A stretch of 64,000 nucleotides of DNA from Rostratula benghalensis (GCA_013399305.1 VXAI01000342.1:502126-566125); one strand, 5' to 3'. Shown: positions 24,131 to 36,900, numbered from the stretch's first letter. A program made the numbers and translations. The notes: generated from the letters alone by a model not told the origin.

Positions 24131-24654
24131 GCAGGAGGTGCCTTTTACTTTACCTGAACCAAGTGCGGGCTTTTATTTTTTCCCTCCGAGCTGCTGGAAA
24201 TGATTCCTCCCCTCTTCTCCCCCAGAGCTAGGTAGTTCTTCTTTTGCTCGCAAGCTCGCACTTGGGGAAGACCACACAGCTCCAAGCAAGGCTGCCTCTC
24301 TCCCCTAATCCCCACTCGAGTGTGATGACACACACTAACCCCAACCATCTGTTGAAACACGTCCTCAAGCACTCGGCACAGTGGTGTGTCAAAGACGGGC
24401 TGCCCAATCCAATCGCTGGGGCTGGGTGGCTCTTAAGGAGCTGGAGGCAGAGACAAGGGCAGAAAACTCTAGGGCTGAGAACTCTTTAGCAAAGTAACCT
24501 GAGATTTTGAGAAAGGGCTGCTATTGAAGGGGAGAGGAAAGGAGAAAAAAAAACAAAATAAAAATCTGTCATAAAGTAACCAGTAACACAGAACCCCAAG
24601 CATAAAAAAAACAGAAGTGTTTCCTTTTAATCATTACTATTTATACGAAAGGAG

Positions 24655-24679
24655 AAAAAAAAAAAAAAAAAAAAAAAAA
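24655..24679. repeat. A25 homopolymer
   Basis: Uninterrupted run of 25 A. No retrocopy hallmark was recognised upstream. Confidence 0.95.
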
Positions 24680-24827
24680 GAGCAGAAGGGGGAGGTACTA
24701 GGGGGAAGGTAGAGGGAGTGGATTAGTCTGGTGGCCAGTTGTGTTACTTCTCACAACTCCTTGTATTCCCAAGGGACCGCTGGGACCCCCTTGCTGTGGG
24801 ATGCACAGAAGCACTAGAGCAACGCTA

Positions 24828-24860
24828 AATATATATATATTTTTATTTTTTTTTTTTTTT
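24828..24860. repeat. (AT)n and T-rich tract
   Basis: AT dinucleotides followed by T4-A-T15. Simple low-complexity sequence about 100 bases before the CpG island. Confidence 0.9.
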
Positions 24861-24954
24861 ATGGCGGGTGTATTGAGGGCAATCTCCGAGAAACGCTTTT
24901 CTAAGAGAAAAAAGATGCAGTTCGAGATCCTGATAAAGTGCTAATGTGGGAGTC

Positions 24955-25400
24955 GTTTGCACCGCAATGTGACATTTGCATCCCCGAAATCCCAACTCCT
25001 CCCCGCGCCGCGATTACCCCCTGGGGGAACGGCGGAGAGAAGCGGAGGGAAAACCCGGGAAAAGGTAGAAGAGGGGACATCCAAAGGGCAAATATTTCTA
25101 CTTCTGCCCAGATATCTAAGTCCTTCCCACCGCTCCGCGCTCCCCCGACCTCCGCGGTTGCTGCGGCAGCTCCGCGTCCGCGGTGCTGTGACAGCTCCGG
25201 CCGCAGCGCCGCGCACCGGCTCCGCACCGGCTCTCCGTGTCCCTCTCTACCCCCCTTCCTCCTCCTCCTCCGCCAACCTCCGGGAAGCGGTGCCACCAGC
25301 CTGTTGCTTCCCCCCCCCCCCCTTCTTGCGGGATGCAGTCCGAGAGNCCCCCCCCGCCAAGACGGGACTGGGGGCTCTGGGTAGTTCCAGACGGTGTCCA
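24955..25400. promoter_or_regulatory. CpG island, possible promoter of an unseen gene
   Basis: This is the clearest CpG-dense stretch in an AT-rich window: for example CTCCGCGTCCGCGGTGCTG and CGCAGCGCCGCGCACCGG near 25165-25220. No TATA box is evident. Open frames cross it on both strands (longest 181 codons, 24901-25446 minus), but GC-rich DNA has few stops and none shows a known domain. I cannot choose a transcription direction: no strong donor follows on either strand. An ambiguous base and C runs (C13 at 25310-25322) show that assembly quality is poor here. Confidence 0.55.
25347..25347. other. Single ambiguous base
   Basis: One N directly before C8, typical of an unresolved homopolymer length or base. 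Confidence 0.95.
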
Positions 25401-25599
25401 CTCTGTACCTCAGTTTCCCTCGGCCACAAGGACAGCGTTGTCCCACCTTTCTCCCCGTCTGCGGGACACTGCCAGGAAAAAACCCGCTAATTTACAGAAG
25501 GTGCCCGGGAAGGAGAGATAAGGGACACAGAAAAGCTGCTAAGTGCCTTCTGTCCTTTCCCCTCCCTCTAACAGGATCGCGTGGAAGAGAAAATTCCAA

Positions 25600-26130
25600 T
25601 CTCAAGGGGTTTTTTACCTCATTACCAAGTGCCTGACTTGACACTTGCATTAAATCTACATTTTACATTATGACAGATGTTGTGTTTTCTTTGAACTGAA
25701 AGGGAGGAACTTCGTTTTGGCATTAAAAGTTACTCTGAAAGTGTTAACATCCAGCTTGAGGAAAGGTTTGCAATTGTGAAAAGACACGCTTCTCCCCAGC
25801 TATATGAAAGCCATACAAAAATCTTGAAATGATGATTTGGCTTACTTCTTCTCTAATACCTTACACGGGGCTTTTTCTGAATTATTAGTGGCAAAAAGAA
25901 TACTTAAAAGGTGAGATTAAAGAGCTGTGGTTTGTGCTCAGCTGGCTGATATCAGACCTGACCTGGAGAAGAAAGGAAAAAAAACTGTAACCACAATTGC
26001 ATTTGCTCAAATTCTTCCCAAAAGTGATTATACAGTGTCTGTTTCAGCCTATTCAATTGAAATGGCTTTCATATATATTGGATATTCCCTAAAACACTGC
26101 TCCCTAATCTGCTAATTCCAGATAAATAAA
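25600..26130. promoter_or_regulatory. Candidate regulatory stretch downstream of the CpG island
   Basis: Complex, non-repetitive AT-rich sequence with CACTTG-type, TGACA, GAATTATTAG and CTAATTCC motifs. Its texture (mixed motifs, no decay into simple repeats) suggests constraint, but only cross-species alignment could show it. Confidence 0.22.
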
Positions 26131-26254
26131 CAACTAAATATTTTTTGGCAATAATATGTGGTGAAGTAGGGATGCAACTGCTCTCCCTGGGGTATCGTAG
26201 GATTCTTAACATTGCCAATTATGTCTTCAGGGCAAGGGTTTGGCTTGATTTTGT

Positions 26255-26400
26255 TTTATTCTAGCAGACTGTGGTCTGTAAACAGGCTGGATAACCTTAC
26301 ACACTCGGAAAGCCCTGGAGACATTATTAAACTCATCTGCATTCTCTGTAGCTGTGCTGCTTACTCGTATTGTATTAGTAACACTGCATTTAAAAAAAAA
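26255..26400. promoter_or_regulatory. Candidate element with RUNX- and FOX-like sites
   Basis: TGTGGT (26270-26275) is followed two bases later by GTAAACA (26278-26284), then ATTATTAAAC and GTATTAGTAAC. Adjacent RUNX and forkhead consensus sites in complex sequence make this an enhancer candidate. Confidence 0.22.
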
Positions 26401-27229
26401 ATAAATATGTATAGTCATGAGAGATGTGGAATATCAAAAAGCCTCCCCAAAATTGTGCTGTATCATCCTGTGTACTGACTCACTGTCTCAAATGCAGCAC
26501 AGCTCATGACTCCTCTGTTTCCAAACTCAGTGGGGACTTGCCTCCAGGTACCTCCAACCAACGTGAACGACATTAATGTGCAGTGCGATTAGTTTACGTT
26601 TTATCTGTGCATAAACATACCTGAGCAAGATCCTGAGCGTTGTACAGGCCTAGTTCTGCTATTTTATTTTATTTTTTTAATGCCTGCTTAACTCAGAGAT
26701 GCCTCTGCTGCTGCCTGTCAGGTCACAAGGGTGTAAAACTGACATGGTTAAAAGGGCCCCTAATTGCGTGTTTTGCACACAGAGATGCACACACACACAT
26801 GCTTATCTTCAAACCCTCTTCACCAACTTGAAATACAAACTTCCACCACCCCAGCCAACCTCAGCAATGGCCCCTCAAATGCTGCACAGGATTGTGTCTT
26901 CCCATGAAAGCTACTGCTGATGTTGCAGGATAATTTAACCGCTCCCCCAGCGACTGCAGCCAGATTTAGCTTGGTGTGATGGTGTATAACAGACTTTCCC
27001 ACCGCTCCTCCTCTACCCAGACTGCCATCTGCAAAGAGTTTGGGTTTAAAAAGGCCAAAATGTAAAAGCTGCACTGGAAGGGCTGCACCTGAAATACTGG
27101 TGAAATAATGCACCATAAAAAAACCAGGTTCTCAAATTGACTCTCAAACCCGTGGACTCCCGCTAAGGTCAGACTGACCCTCTCGGGTAAGTCTTATAGC
27201 AAAGTGTTTTATGGAAGTCACTCAGGACA

Positions 27230-27350
27230 ATCTTAATATGCAAGATTAATTGTAGGTAATTGTGATATCACAAAATAGTCACTCCTGTATTGTTCCCCCA
27301 GTTAACGTGTCCCTTACTCATTAGCTCCAATTAGTTCCCATGGTAGCCAG
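27230..27350. promoter_or_regulatory. Candidate element, homeodomain and SOX-like motifs
   Basis: AGATTAATTGTAGGTAATTG (about 27243-27262) followed by GATATCAC, GTATTGTTCC and CTCCAATTAG. Motif density is high over 100 bases, with no coding potential. Confidence 0.22.
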
Positions 27351-28362
27351 CAGCATCTTTAAGCCAAGGAACTGAGCTTCACTCAGCATTTCCTAGGCCT
27401 AATTCACCACCTTCCAGCACTGATGGCCTTGGTGGCTCTCTGTGTCCGGGTGGACACATATGAACACTCACACACGTGCACTTCTGCTCAAGGACCTCAC
27501 ATAATTCTCAATTTCCAGGTCTTGAAAGTAATTAGAAGGGATTTTTCATGATCCCTGCAGCAACTTCCGCCTGTCTGTGCTGCCAATATGAATAGAATCT
27601 GTTCTTTTATTTCCTTGAATCTATCCTGGCTTCAATTAGATTTGCATAGTTTATATAGGAACAGGAGAGGTTCTAGAACATGGCTATAGATCCACAAAGT
27701 CACAGTCAACTTCTAGCCTAAAATGTACACATGCAGAAGCTCATGCTGAACTTGGGTGATGTATGGATGAGATACAATAAAAAGGCCTCTAAAAGAAAAG
27801 GTAAGTAAGGAATTACCCACAAATGTTTCTCTCTAAAGGTCATGGCAAATGGCACGTTCAAAGAAACCAAGAAAGTTATGCTCCTTCATAGGGAGCTCAG
27901 TGAACACTTGGAACTCCTTGCTGCAGGATGCAATGGAGGGGAAAAAAAATCATGTTTAATCAAGTGTTTGTTTGGGCATGTTTATGGTAAAAAAAAAAAA
28001 TCACTCAAAGCTATTAAATGCAAATACACAAGTTCTACTACAGGGAATGCCTGAACTTCCTGGAGAAGATCCTGGACAAGCACCATTCTGTGCTTTTCCT
28101 ACTCTTACTGATTACCCCAAGCACCTACTCTTTTTCTTCCACCACTGTTGAAGGAAGCCAAGCCTAGTACACCCATGATTTAGCATGGTACAGCTGTTCT
28201 TGCTGTCTTAAACAACTTAGCCATTGGTAGTTTTGGGGCCTCATCACGGGTAGTATAAGAGAGATGAAATCCCTTTAAGAACTTCAGCCAAGATTTTTAA
28301 AGGTTGGCTCATAAATTCAGCCACCTCAGTAAAAATGGTCTGATCAAAATTATTGAGTATAC

Positions 28363-28383
28363 AGCAGTATACAGTATACTGCT
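28363..28383. repeat. 21-base palindrome with GTATAC hexamers
   Basis: Arms AGCAGTATAC and GTATACTGCT are perfect reverse complements around one central A. A third GTATAC lies just upstream at 28357-28362. Confidence 0.9.
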
Positions 28384-31300
28384 ACTGAACTCAGTGGTTG
28401 CTTTGGAATATCTACAAATGGAGAAAAAAAAAAAGTCAGACATGGGCTCGTACAAAAATTGTGTGCTAAATCCCAAATTATATTCTTTGCAAAATTCTGC
28501 TCAACTGCTTCCTAAACCTGATGTCACCTACATTTCACAGGCGAGTGGCCTTTTAAAAGCATTCCCCAGGCTCCTCTGTGCATTCCCCCAGGCTGAAAGC
28601 CCATGCCCAAGGCCAAGCACAGTTCAAAAGCCAGGCATTCCTTCACTTCAGCCCTTGGAATTGCTTCATTGGGTTCTCAGATTGTGCCTACCAAACTTGG
28701 AGAGCTTCAAGTGGCATAGTTAGAGATTGACTCTCTTCTAAATCCTGGCCAGAATAAGAAGAAATAGATAACCTTGGAGGGCATGCAACCAAATACCCAC
28801 TGGAGCAGGTTCCTCCTCACCGTGCCTGGTCAAACCCACTCATTTGAACATAGCATTCCAGCAGTGACTATTAATGTGCAAAAAATACTGGAAGATGCAG
28901 CGAGTTACATGCAGTGCCAGTGCAGGAAAATGCAGAATTCTGTATCCTAGAAGTGTGGATGCTAGTTCAGGTGTCCCAGAACAATTCCCCTATTTTCTGG
29001 GGTAATGTTTAAGGGCATATACATGTTCTCAGTATGCCTCTATGCTGAGGACTGCTTTAGAAATGCAGTTCCAGAGCCAAGATTACCTGCCTGTGCCTAG
29101 CTGTTGTAGGATGGAAGGGTCTTCTTCAGCTTTTAAAGGGAGCTCTCCTGTTCTCCATCTTCCCTGCAACCAAATTGGATGGTACAGAAGATATGCCCCA
29201 CTACAATTTATCTCAGGTCTGCAATGCTAAAAGTAGTTCCCCTGAGGGGCAGCTGGAACAGAGGATAGAGTACAGGTGAGACAGCCAGAAGTTCTTAATT
29301 GACTCAATTCATCACAGGCCTTTACAATTTGTCAGATTGTTGTCATCACTATCACTTGCCCCACAGAAGAAGATTAATGGTTGCAATGATCATCAGTCCC
29401 AAATTTGTGTTGCTTCACCTACACCCCCCCCTCCCCCACAACACTTGTTCTCCTCAGTTACCGTTTCTCCTAAGGTAACTCCCTTATTAGTGGTTGCATA
29501 GTAATTCAGTACCAAGCAAAATAATGAAATAATGAAAAAAAGATGTTTCTTACCTTAGCAGGAGAGCTGGTTAGATTTGTCACAGCTAAACTTTTTAAAA
29601 AATATCCCAAAAATAGAAAAAAAAAAGAAAACCCTGCATATTTGTCACATCATGCTTAGGGAAAAAGAAAATAAAGCCAGCAAAAGTTTTTCCAAGCTAG
29701 AGCCTAATATGACGATTTAGTGCACGAAGAAGCTGTGGTTCTTCCCTTCTCAGCTGCCAGTTGGCCAAGAGTTCCAACTCCAGCACAGTAAACAAGTGAT
29801 CAGTGAGTCTGGGAAGAGCTCAACACACCCAACAGTTGGAAAACAGAGGCAAATAGAGGCAAAAAAAAAAAAACCCAACAGGCTTAACCAGTCAGCAGAA
29901 GGCAGGTGATCCCATGTCCAGCAGTAGGGAAAGTGCTAAGGGGAGAGTATATATGGACTCCATCAGGCTTTAAAGTGTGAGAACTCAGCGAGGAACCTGC
30001 TCTCAGAACTTGGCTGACTTCACATTTTTGGACAGAGTTCAATCTCATTACTGAAAAAATTTGAGGTAAACCATCCAATACCTAACAAAAAATTGAAAAA
30101 AAGCCAACAATTTCGAAGCCAGAACGTCTCATAGCTTTTCATGTTAATTAATAGCAAACTGATGACCAATGGCCATCCTGAAGTCCCTCCCCCTTTACAC
30201 AATTCTGATTCTCATCTTCACCTTCACTCAGAACTTCCAGCATGAAAAAATTGCAACGACAAAGAATGAAGAACTTGAGCGACTCCTAGGTTAAACACAG
30301 GAAAACCAGTAAAACTTCTGTGCTGACGGTTCAGACTTACCATTTCCTTCTAACAGTGTACACAGTCAAGGTACCACTTGCCTAAAAAAACAACTGTGTT
30401 CATGGTGTTGCTCCGGACAGAGCGTGGGAATAGCACAGAGTTTAACATACAGATTCATTTTTTCCTAGCGAGTCAAGGAAGCAACAGCCCCTGTAGCCCT
30501 TTTATTTTTAAAGCAACAAAGCATCAGCAAATCCCACAGCACTTCAGGAAAATACTTCGTTTAACCCCTTTGTGAACTCACCTCAGACACGATGATGGGA
30601 ATATTTGGGAGCAGAAAGACCAGATGCATTGCAGGACCAGCTCTACCGCTCCATAGACATTTTTATATGGTACCAGGGACCTTTCAGATCCACTTCTTCT
30701 ATTCTCACTGAGAAAACAGGGCAATATGCTTAGGTTGCCCCTTATATATAATTAACTTCAGAGTTGCACCTGTTAAGGCAATTAACCTCAAGGAAATTGG
30801 CACCTAACGTAAGCACCTACAGGAGACCAGGTAGGTGAATCCAGCTGTAATAGCTGGTAGAGTCACTCAAGGCTTTTTTGACCATAAAACTCAGTGTAGT
30901 CATAACACCTGAGGGAAGCACCTTGTAAAGCCTAACTCACTAAAAGAACAGTAAGGAATTATTTGTTGCATAGAAGAATATGTTTGCTGAAACCATGTTT
31001 TCCTAGTGTTGCCTTGGGTGCCACTGGTACCTTCTCCTACACATGGGAATTACTTAAATGCTGGTATCCATCTCTAAAAGAAGTCTGTGTGGACACATAT
31101 AGATAACATTGAGGTGTAGAATTAAATATATATGCATATCTAAAATATATGGATGTATAGGATTCTTCTCCTCTCCATCCCAACAAAACCTACTGCAGCA
31201 GCAAAGGGAAACTCCCAACAGATAGTCCCATCTGCTGTCCTTAGGCTGACACTTACCCCAAACTTACCCCAAACCTCCTTTTTATGGCAAATATAATTAT

Positions 31301-32746
31301 TATTTACTCTCTGTGGTAATTTAGGACACTGACTCTTTTCCAAGCTTGTGTCCGTGGAGTTGAATTTTAAAAGGACTGGAGCAGCAAGATGTAATATCTG
31401 CCTGGCTGGTTTATTTTGTTGTGATTTGAATTCCACATTTGGTTGAAGGGAGGGAAAATCTCTTCCCTCTTCCTTCCTTTCAGTATGGATCAATAGGAAG
31501 TTGCAACCTGGTTAGTTAGGTGAGTATAACAGGCAGAGCCATTCTTTACTTTTCTACCATCCTGGAGAATTTGGAATATTTTTTTTAGAGTTGGCTCATT
31601 CTCCTCCCAAGGCTGTACACACGTTGCTAAAAAAAGGACAGAAATGCCATTTTGCAACTAGTTTCAAAATTTGTTTGCATTCCACACGTTAATCCATCCA
31701 AGGCCTTTCTAACATTTTCTTCAAACTGAATGCTATCAGAAAGTAACTTTTACATTGAAAAAAAAATAAAAATAAGAATTTGTGAGGGAATTGCAGCAAG
31801 GGCTGTGGTCTGACACACAGTCTGACAACACCCAGCTCTGCAGAGGCAGAGGGGAGCTGTGCTCCAGCTGCAGATGATGCAGCTTCAGAGGGCAGGTTCA
31901 CATCCAGCAAAAACCACTGGAAGGGACAATCCATCCTTTTCCCTTGCTGTGCCCCTCCCGGTTATTATTCCTGCTGACTCCTTTGCATAAACATTAGCTG
32001 ACCACTTCCTTTTTTTAAATTTTTTTTTTCTTCTTAAATGGCTGGGTTTCAGTCAGGTGTCATCAGACCATGAGCTATGAAAGTGCTAGTGCTGACACAA
32101 GAAAAGGCACACAAATGCATCGCCAAAGGAGAGGAGGAAGAAAATATGTTTCCTTTCAGAGACAGTCTCATCTTAGTTGGGCTTGTGCTGATCTTAAAAT
32201 CAAATTTTGGAACTACAAACTCCAGGTGAGTCAGACTGGAGAAGCTTGACAACCATTCTCTACTGAAGGATGGCACTAGAGAAAAAAATGCTTTACTCAT
32301 GGGCAGTTGTCCTACTACAGGAGACAAGACCTATCCCTGAGGTGCTGAATTACATCACGAGGCAATCATTAGAAAAAGCCCACATCTTTCAGGCTCTAGC
32401 CCAGGTGTTATTTAAACCAGTCTCATTGACAATGAAGTAGTTTTCAATGGAGTTGAGTTTGATTTTCTCATAGCAATGGACTTAGGCTGAGGTTAATGTC
32501 TTTACCATATTTGTTTGAGGGACATGAAGAGGTTGACCTTTCCTGCCAGGAAGACAGCCTGACACCGAAACTCCATAAATAGCTTTGGCTTGCACTGGAG
32601 GTGTGTTCTGCCAAAGAGTGCCCTTTTGAAGTTGTCTTCTTTGGGTCTCAAGAAGGCCGAGATTGTATTTCCCAGATAAATGAATGCCATGGTTTTGGCC
32701 AAATTTACCAAAACCAGACTGACAGATGGCCCTTTCCCTGCCCCAC

Positions 32747-32751
<5 letters not shown>

Positions 32752-32791
<40 letters not shown>
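32752..32791. repeat. A40 homopolymer
   Basis: Longest homopolymer in the window, preceded by a C-rich string. No AATAAA lies within 30 bases upstream, and no recognisable mRNA-like sequence precedes it, so a processed retrocopy is not supported. Confidence 0.95.
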
Positions 32792-32796
<5 letters not shown>

Positions 32797-32950
32797 GAGG
32801 AAGGCATAAGGAGATTTATAGAAGTTTTTAAAACTGAGTAAGGGTTTGTAAACCTGACCACGCTCACTATGCACTATCATGACTTTGCTTCACGGGTGGT
32901 AAAATGGTCTACCTGAACTTTTTGAGAAAAAAAATAATAATATTTTATAC

Positions 32951-32984
32951 TTGTATATATATATATACATATATATATACACAC
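32951..32984. repeat. (TA)n/(CA)n microsatellite
   Basis: Alternating TA runs interrupted by TACA, ending in ACACAC. Confidence 0.95.
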
Positions 32985-34376
32985 CATCTTAGATTGCATT
33001 TAAGATTTTCCATTTTCCCTTTTAATTGAGAATCTCTGAGCAAAAGAAAAATCTTTTGACCTGTAGTCTTTCCTACAGCCTGATCTAAGCTTTGTGCTCT
33101 CACAGCCCAGCCCTGCAGTGGGACTAAGCAAAGAGATCATTTCACTCAAACAAATCACGTTTACCTTTTGAAATAAATATCCTTTCATGCAAATAAGTAA
33201 GACAGCAATACCTGGATCATCCCTAGTAATGTGATAGGTGATCAATAGCTGTGTCACGACCCTACTAATGACATACTAACAAACCATGTCTTAGTGTTAC
33301 TTGCAGCTCTTGGTCCCTGTCCCTTTTAAGGCCTTGATGTAAAAGCCCAGCAAGCGAAAGTCATGGATTTTTTTGACTATTTCAGAAGTTCTCTGAGCTA
33401 AAGATCTGATCCACCCTTTTGTGATCTTTCTTTAACGTAAGAAAATCCGGAGAGGTATTAGATCACTGAATGACGGTAACAGTTGGCTTGTCATTGATCA
33501 TTTTTAAGAATAAACATTTCCACTTGTGGTGAGTTACTTATTAAAATAAAAATTGGTCATTTTTATTGGGACAGCATAGTTTCCTGCGGATTTTTTCCCC
33601 TTCCAGTGTTCTTCCTGAAATTAGCACAACCTAAGGCAGCTTGCGTTAACTCTTTCTTATGCTAAACAGCCCTTGTTAGTTTAACAGAACAAAAGCTTTG
33701 ATTGTAAGTGCAAATATGTGTGAGAATCCAGACTCAAAGCACATTGGTGGCTTTTTTCTGAATGACTTGCTTTGGTGCAAGTTTCCAAATAAAGATTTAA
33801 TTGCACCCACTTGCATCAATTACAATATCAAAGCGCAGAAGTTATAAAAACAGAAGGTGCGTACACAATGGCTATTTCACAGTCTGTTTTGAAAACAGAT
33901 TAAGCACAATTATAATGATCATTCCTTCAAAAGAATTTAGAGATTATCAGAAACAGAGCAGACTGTGGATTTTAATTGAAAACTCAGCCCTAATTCATTG
34001 TATCCCTCCACCTCAGCCTGCTCTCCTTCACAGCATCCAGCAGAATAGTTAATGAGCGGTTTTAACAGGGGGAGGTTTGAAACCGGGAGATAAATAGGGC
34101 TGCAGTACCCAGTCCTTAATATTGCAGTGCCTGTGGTATCTTTGGGTGATCTCATTTCCTGCACTAGCCCTTTGACGTAATAACACTTAGCACCTGTACC
34201 TATAACTTAGCAATTCGTCCTAACAACCCAGACACTCTTCAAAGGCCACTGGGATTTGAAAATAACAACCTGTACCATTCCAAGGAGAAATCTGACTCCC
34301 AGATGCCTGAAAGTCCTTTGTGACTCTGAAATGTCATTATCTCTTTCAAGAGAATAATAAAAATAATAATTTTATA

Positions 34377-34381
34377 NNNNN
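34377..34381. other. Assembly gap, 5 N
   Basis: Five N inside an AT-rich AATAAT-repeat context, probably an unresolved simple repeat. Confidence 0.95.
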
Positions 34382-35846
34382 ATATTAATGGTCACAAAGA
34401 CCTTCATTTACACTGTAGAAATTTCCTGAGAAGTGTTCTGATATACAAAGTACAATACAGTAATAACAATAATACTTTTGAGAAACATAGGCCTAAAATT
34501 TGAACCTCACCTTGGCAAATTAAAAATACTTAATACAGCTCCATAGTTACTAGATCAAGATATGAACATCTGTAAGTTCTGCTACATATTGATTGGGGAA
34601 AAAGTCAGGAATACATTGAAAAATGCAGAGAATGTTGATATAACGACTGACAGAAAAAATTCCTTTATGAACACAATGTATTGATCAGGTCATTTCATCT
34701 TTTTTACACAAATTTTGCTTTTTCTGAGGTTCTTTATCTCCACAAGCAGAATGACATTACAGACCTCCCGGGAATGGCCCTTCATGTACCAAGTTTTCAG
34801 CAAGGCACTGCTGAGAGTGTTTCCCATCCCAACTTTAACCTCAGGTCTTGTCCACGGGGTGAGACCTGGACCACTTTGACTCTTCCTAAACGCACACACG
34901 GTGTCTCCCAGTTGTCCCCACATCAGGACACACTACTGCTTTGCTGTCACAGTCCCGTTAGCTGCTTAGAAACCATCTGCTGGCCCGGGACCCCACTCCT
35001 GGGGCACCCCAGTGTTATGAACACAGACAACATTCCCCTGTCTCCCTATAGCACTTGCATTATTTTCACCTCTGCAAAGAATCTGTCCCAATGTTTTAGG
35101 AGAGAAAAAAAAAAACAACAAAACACCTTCTGGAAAAAAATTGCTGCCTCCTAAATTTACTTGGCTTTTTACTCTCCTAAATCTTAAAGCTGAATTCTAA
35201 CTGTGGTTTAAATCATTGCAAATTTCTCTGAGGGGATTAAGCATTTTAATCATACTGACATGAAAAATATCCGGTGATATATCCATTGCATAATCGGAAA
35301 AAAAATATTAAAATCTTCTAAAAATATTAGCTAATTTAGAGTATCAAGGACACCAGTTAAGGACATTGAAGGATTAGCAATCACAGCCAAAGATAGCCAG
35401 GCAGCCAGCTCAAACATATTACAAAACCTTTCTGAAAAAGAGAAAACCGCTGGGGTTTTACATCAGATCACGTTTCCCCACAGCTCTGTCACTGTCATTT
35501 TGTACATCACAAAGCGGTCTCGGAGAAAAATTTAGCAATCACCTCTGTCTCAGGCAAGTTCAAGTGCCGGCCTGACAGGAGCTGTGATTGACAACCTCTC
35601 CCTGTGCCCTGCAGAGCCACTTCGCATCCTTGGCTGGGCTGAGCCGGGGGCTCCAGAATGGGAAGGCAGAACGGGCTGCGTGTGGGGAGATCTCACCCCA
35701 AATGGTAAGGCGGGAGAGACAGGCAGTAAAACCTCTCGAGTGCATAGGGTTGGAACCATGGCATGTTTTGTTCATGAGAGATTTATCCCCAGTGACTAAA
35801 AGCAGCTCTCAGGCAAAAAAAAAAAAAAAAATAATTAGAAAATAAA

Positions 35847-36248
35847 ATCATAGAATCATAGAATGGTTTGGGTTGGAAGGGACCTAAAAGATCACCCAGT
35901 TCCAACCCCTCAGCCATGGGCAGGGACACCTCCCACCAGACCAGGTTGCTCCAAGCCCCATCCAGCCTGGCCTTGAGCCCCTCCAGGGATGGGGCAGCCA
36001 CAGGTTCTCTGGGCAACCTCTTCCAGGGTCTCACCACCATCACAGAAAATAATTTCTTCATCATATCTAATCCAAATCTCCCCTCTTTCAGTTTAAAACC
36101 ATTACCTCTCATCCCATGGCTCCACTCCCTGATCAAATGTCCCTCCCTATCTCTCCTGTAGCCCCTTTAGGGACTGGAAGGTACTCAAAGGTCTCCCCAG
36201 AACCTTCTCTTCTCCAGGCTGAACTCCACCTTCCTCAGCCTATCTACT
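35847..36248 (-). mobile_element. CR1 LINE 3' fragment, young subfamily, antisense
   Basis: Starts with the reversed tail ATCATAGAATCATAGAATGG and reads into ORF2 on the minus strand ([20 protein letters not shown]), ending near the equivalent of CTGAGGAAGGTGGAGTTCAG. An A-rich run (35816-35831) lies just outside the tail. The sequence is close to the other young copies. Confidence 0.93.
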
Positions 36249-36599
36249 CCTAATTCACCTATTGTCAGACAGGGAAAGCACACGAGGTGCCCTGGGTGAC
36301 AGGAGCCACGATGACACCTAGCAATTTCTCCTAAATTTATGGCAGGGAAGTTAAATGGGTCCAGGATGTTGGATGGTGTGAGGAATGAGGTGGCTGTCAC
36401 ACTGGTGCCCTCCCCTCAGGGTCAACGAGCATGAGCCAGGCAAGTGCCTTATGTCTAGCGTTACCACGGAGATCCCAACTTCTAATCGTTTCCCTCCACT
36501 TCTACACTCTCCCCAAAGCATCTCACTATTGTTTTCCTTTTTTTTTAGATGGATATGCTTCAGCCTTGAAATAATAAACAGGCACCGGGAGAAGGATAC

Positions 36600-36900
36600 A
36601 CTGGTTTAGCGAGGAGATGATTGAGTGACTCAGAAACCTTTGAACAAAAGAGCAGAATTTCCATGGGATGGTCTATTTGTTTTAATCACCTGGTATTCTG
36701 GGGCCGAGATGCTTCAAAGTCAAATGGCTGTAATGAGCCTTTAAAATCTATATTTGGATGGATAAACAAATAGCTCTGAGTGTTGCTGTTGCCTCTGCCT
36801 TTTAAGGGATGAACAAGTGGCTTCCAGGCGATGTGCAGCCACTCACTTGGGCAAATTGGTGGCTCCAATGAGCCACCAGTATCAATGAAACACGGGGACA
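36600..36900. promoter_or_regulatory. Candidate element with AP-1 and SOX/TCF-like sites
   Basis: TGACTCA (36626-36632) lies in the near-palindrome TGAGTGACTCA, and CCTTTGAACAAAAG (36637-36650) overlaps TCF-like CTTTGAA and SOX-like GAACAAAAG. Further on come TTTAATCACC and GGATAAACAAATAG. No coding potential. Confidence 0.25.

Larger units (their letters stand above)
27400..35846. other. Unique DNA without CR1
   Basis: More than 8 kb without recognisable CR1. It holds a 21-base palindrome (28363-28383), an A40 tract (32752-32791), TA/CA repeats (32951-32984) and a small gap (34377-34381). Segments 33640-33720 (ACAAAAGCTTTGATTG, TCF/SOX-like) and 33930-34200 have a complex, possibly constrained texture. 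The plus-strand frame of 157 codons at 34681-35154 has no recognised domain and no splice support. Confidence 0.45.

Noticed and set aside
24901..25446. 181-codon minus-strand frame across the CpG island
   Set aside because: GC-rich DNA has few stops; the frame contains an ambiguous base, is Arg/Gly-rich and shows no known domain or splice context.
27842..28054. Possible CR1-like segment (GGAACTCCTTGCTGCAGGATG)
   Set aside because: Only about 25 bases resemble a CR1 3' region and no tail follows; too short to call.
32482..32880. Minus-strand frames with poly-Phe and plus-strand poly-Lys
   Set aside because: They arise from reading through the A40 tract.
34681..35154. 157-codon plus-strand frame
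   Set aside because: No domain, signal or splice sites that would support a gene; stop-free length is compatible with chance in 64 kb.
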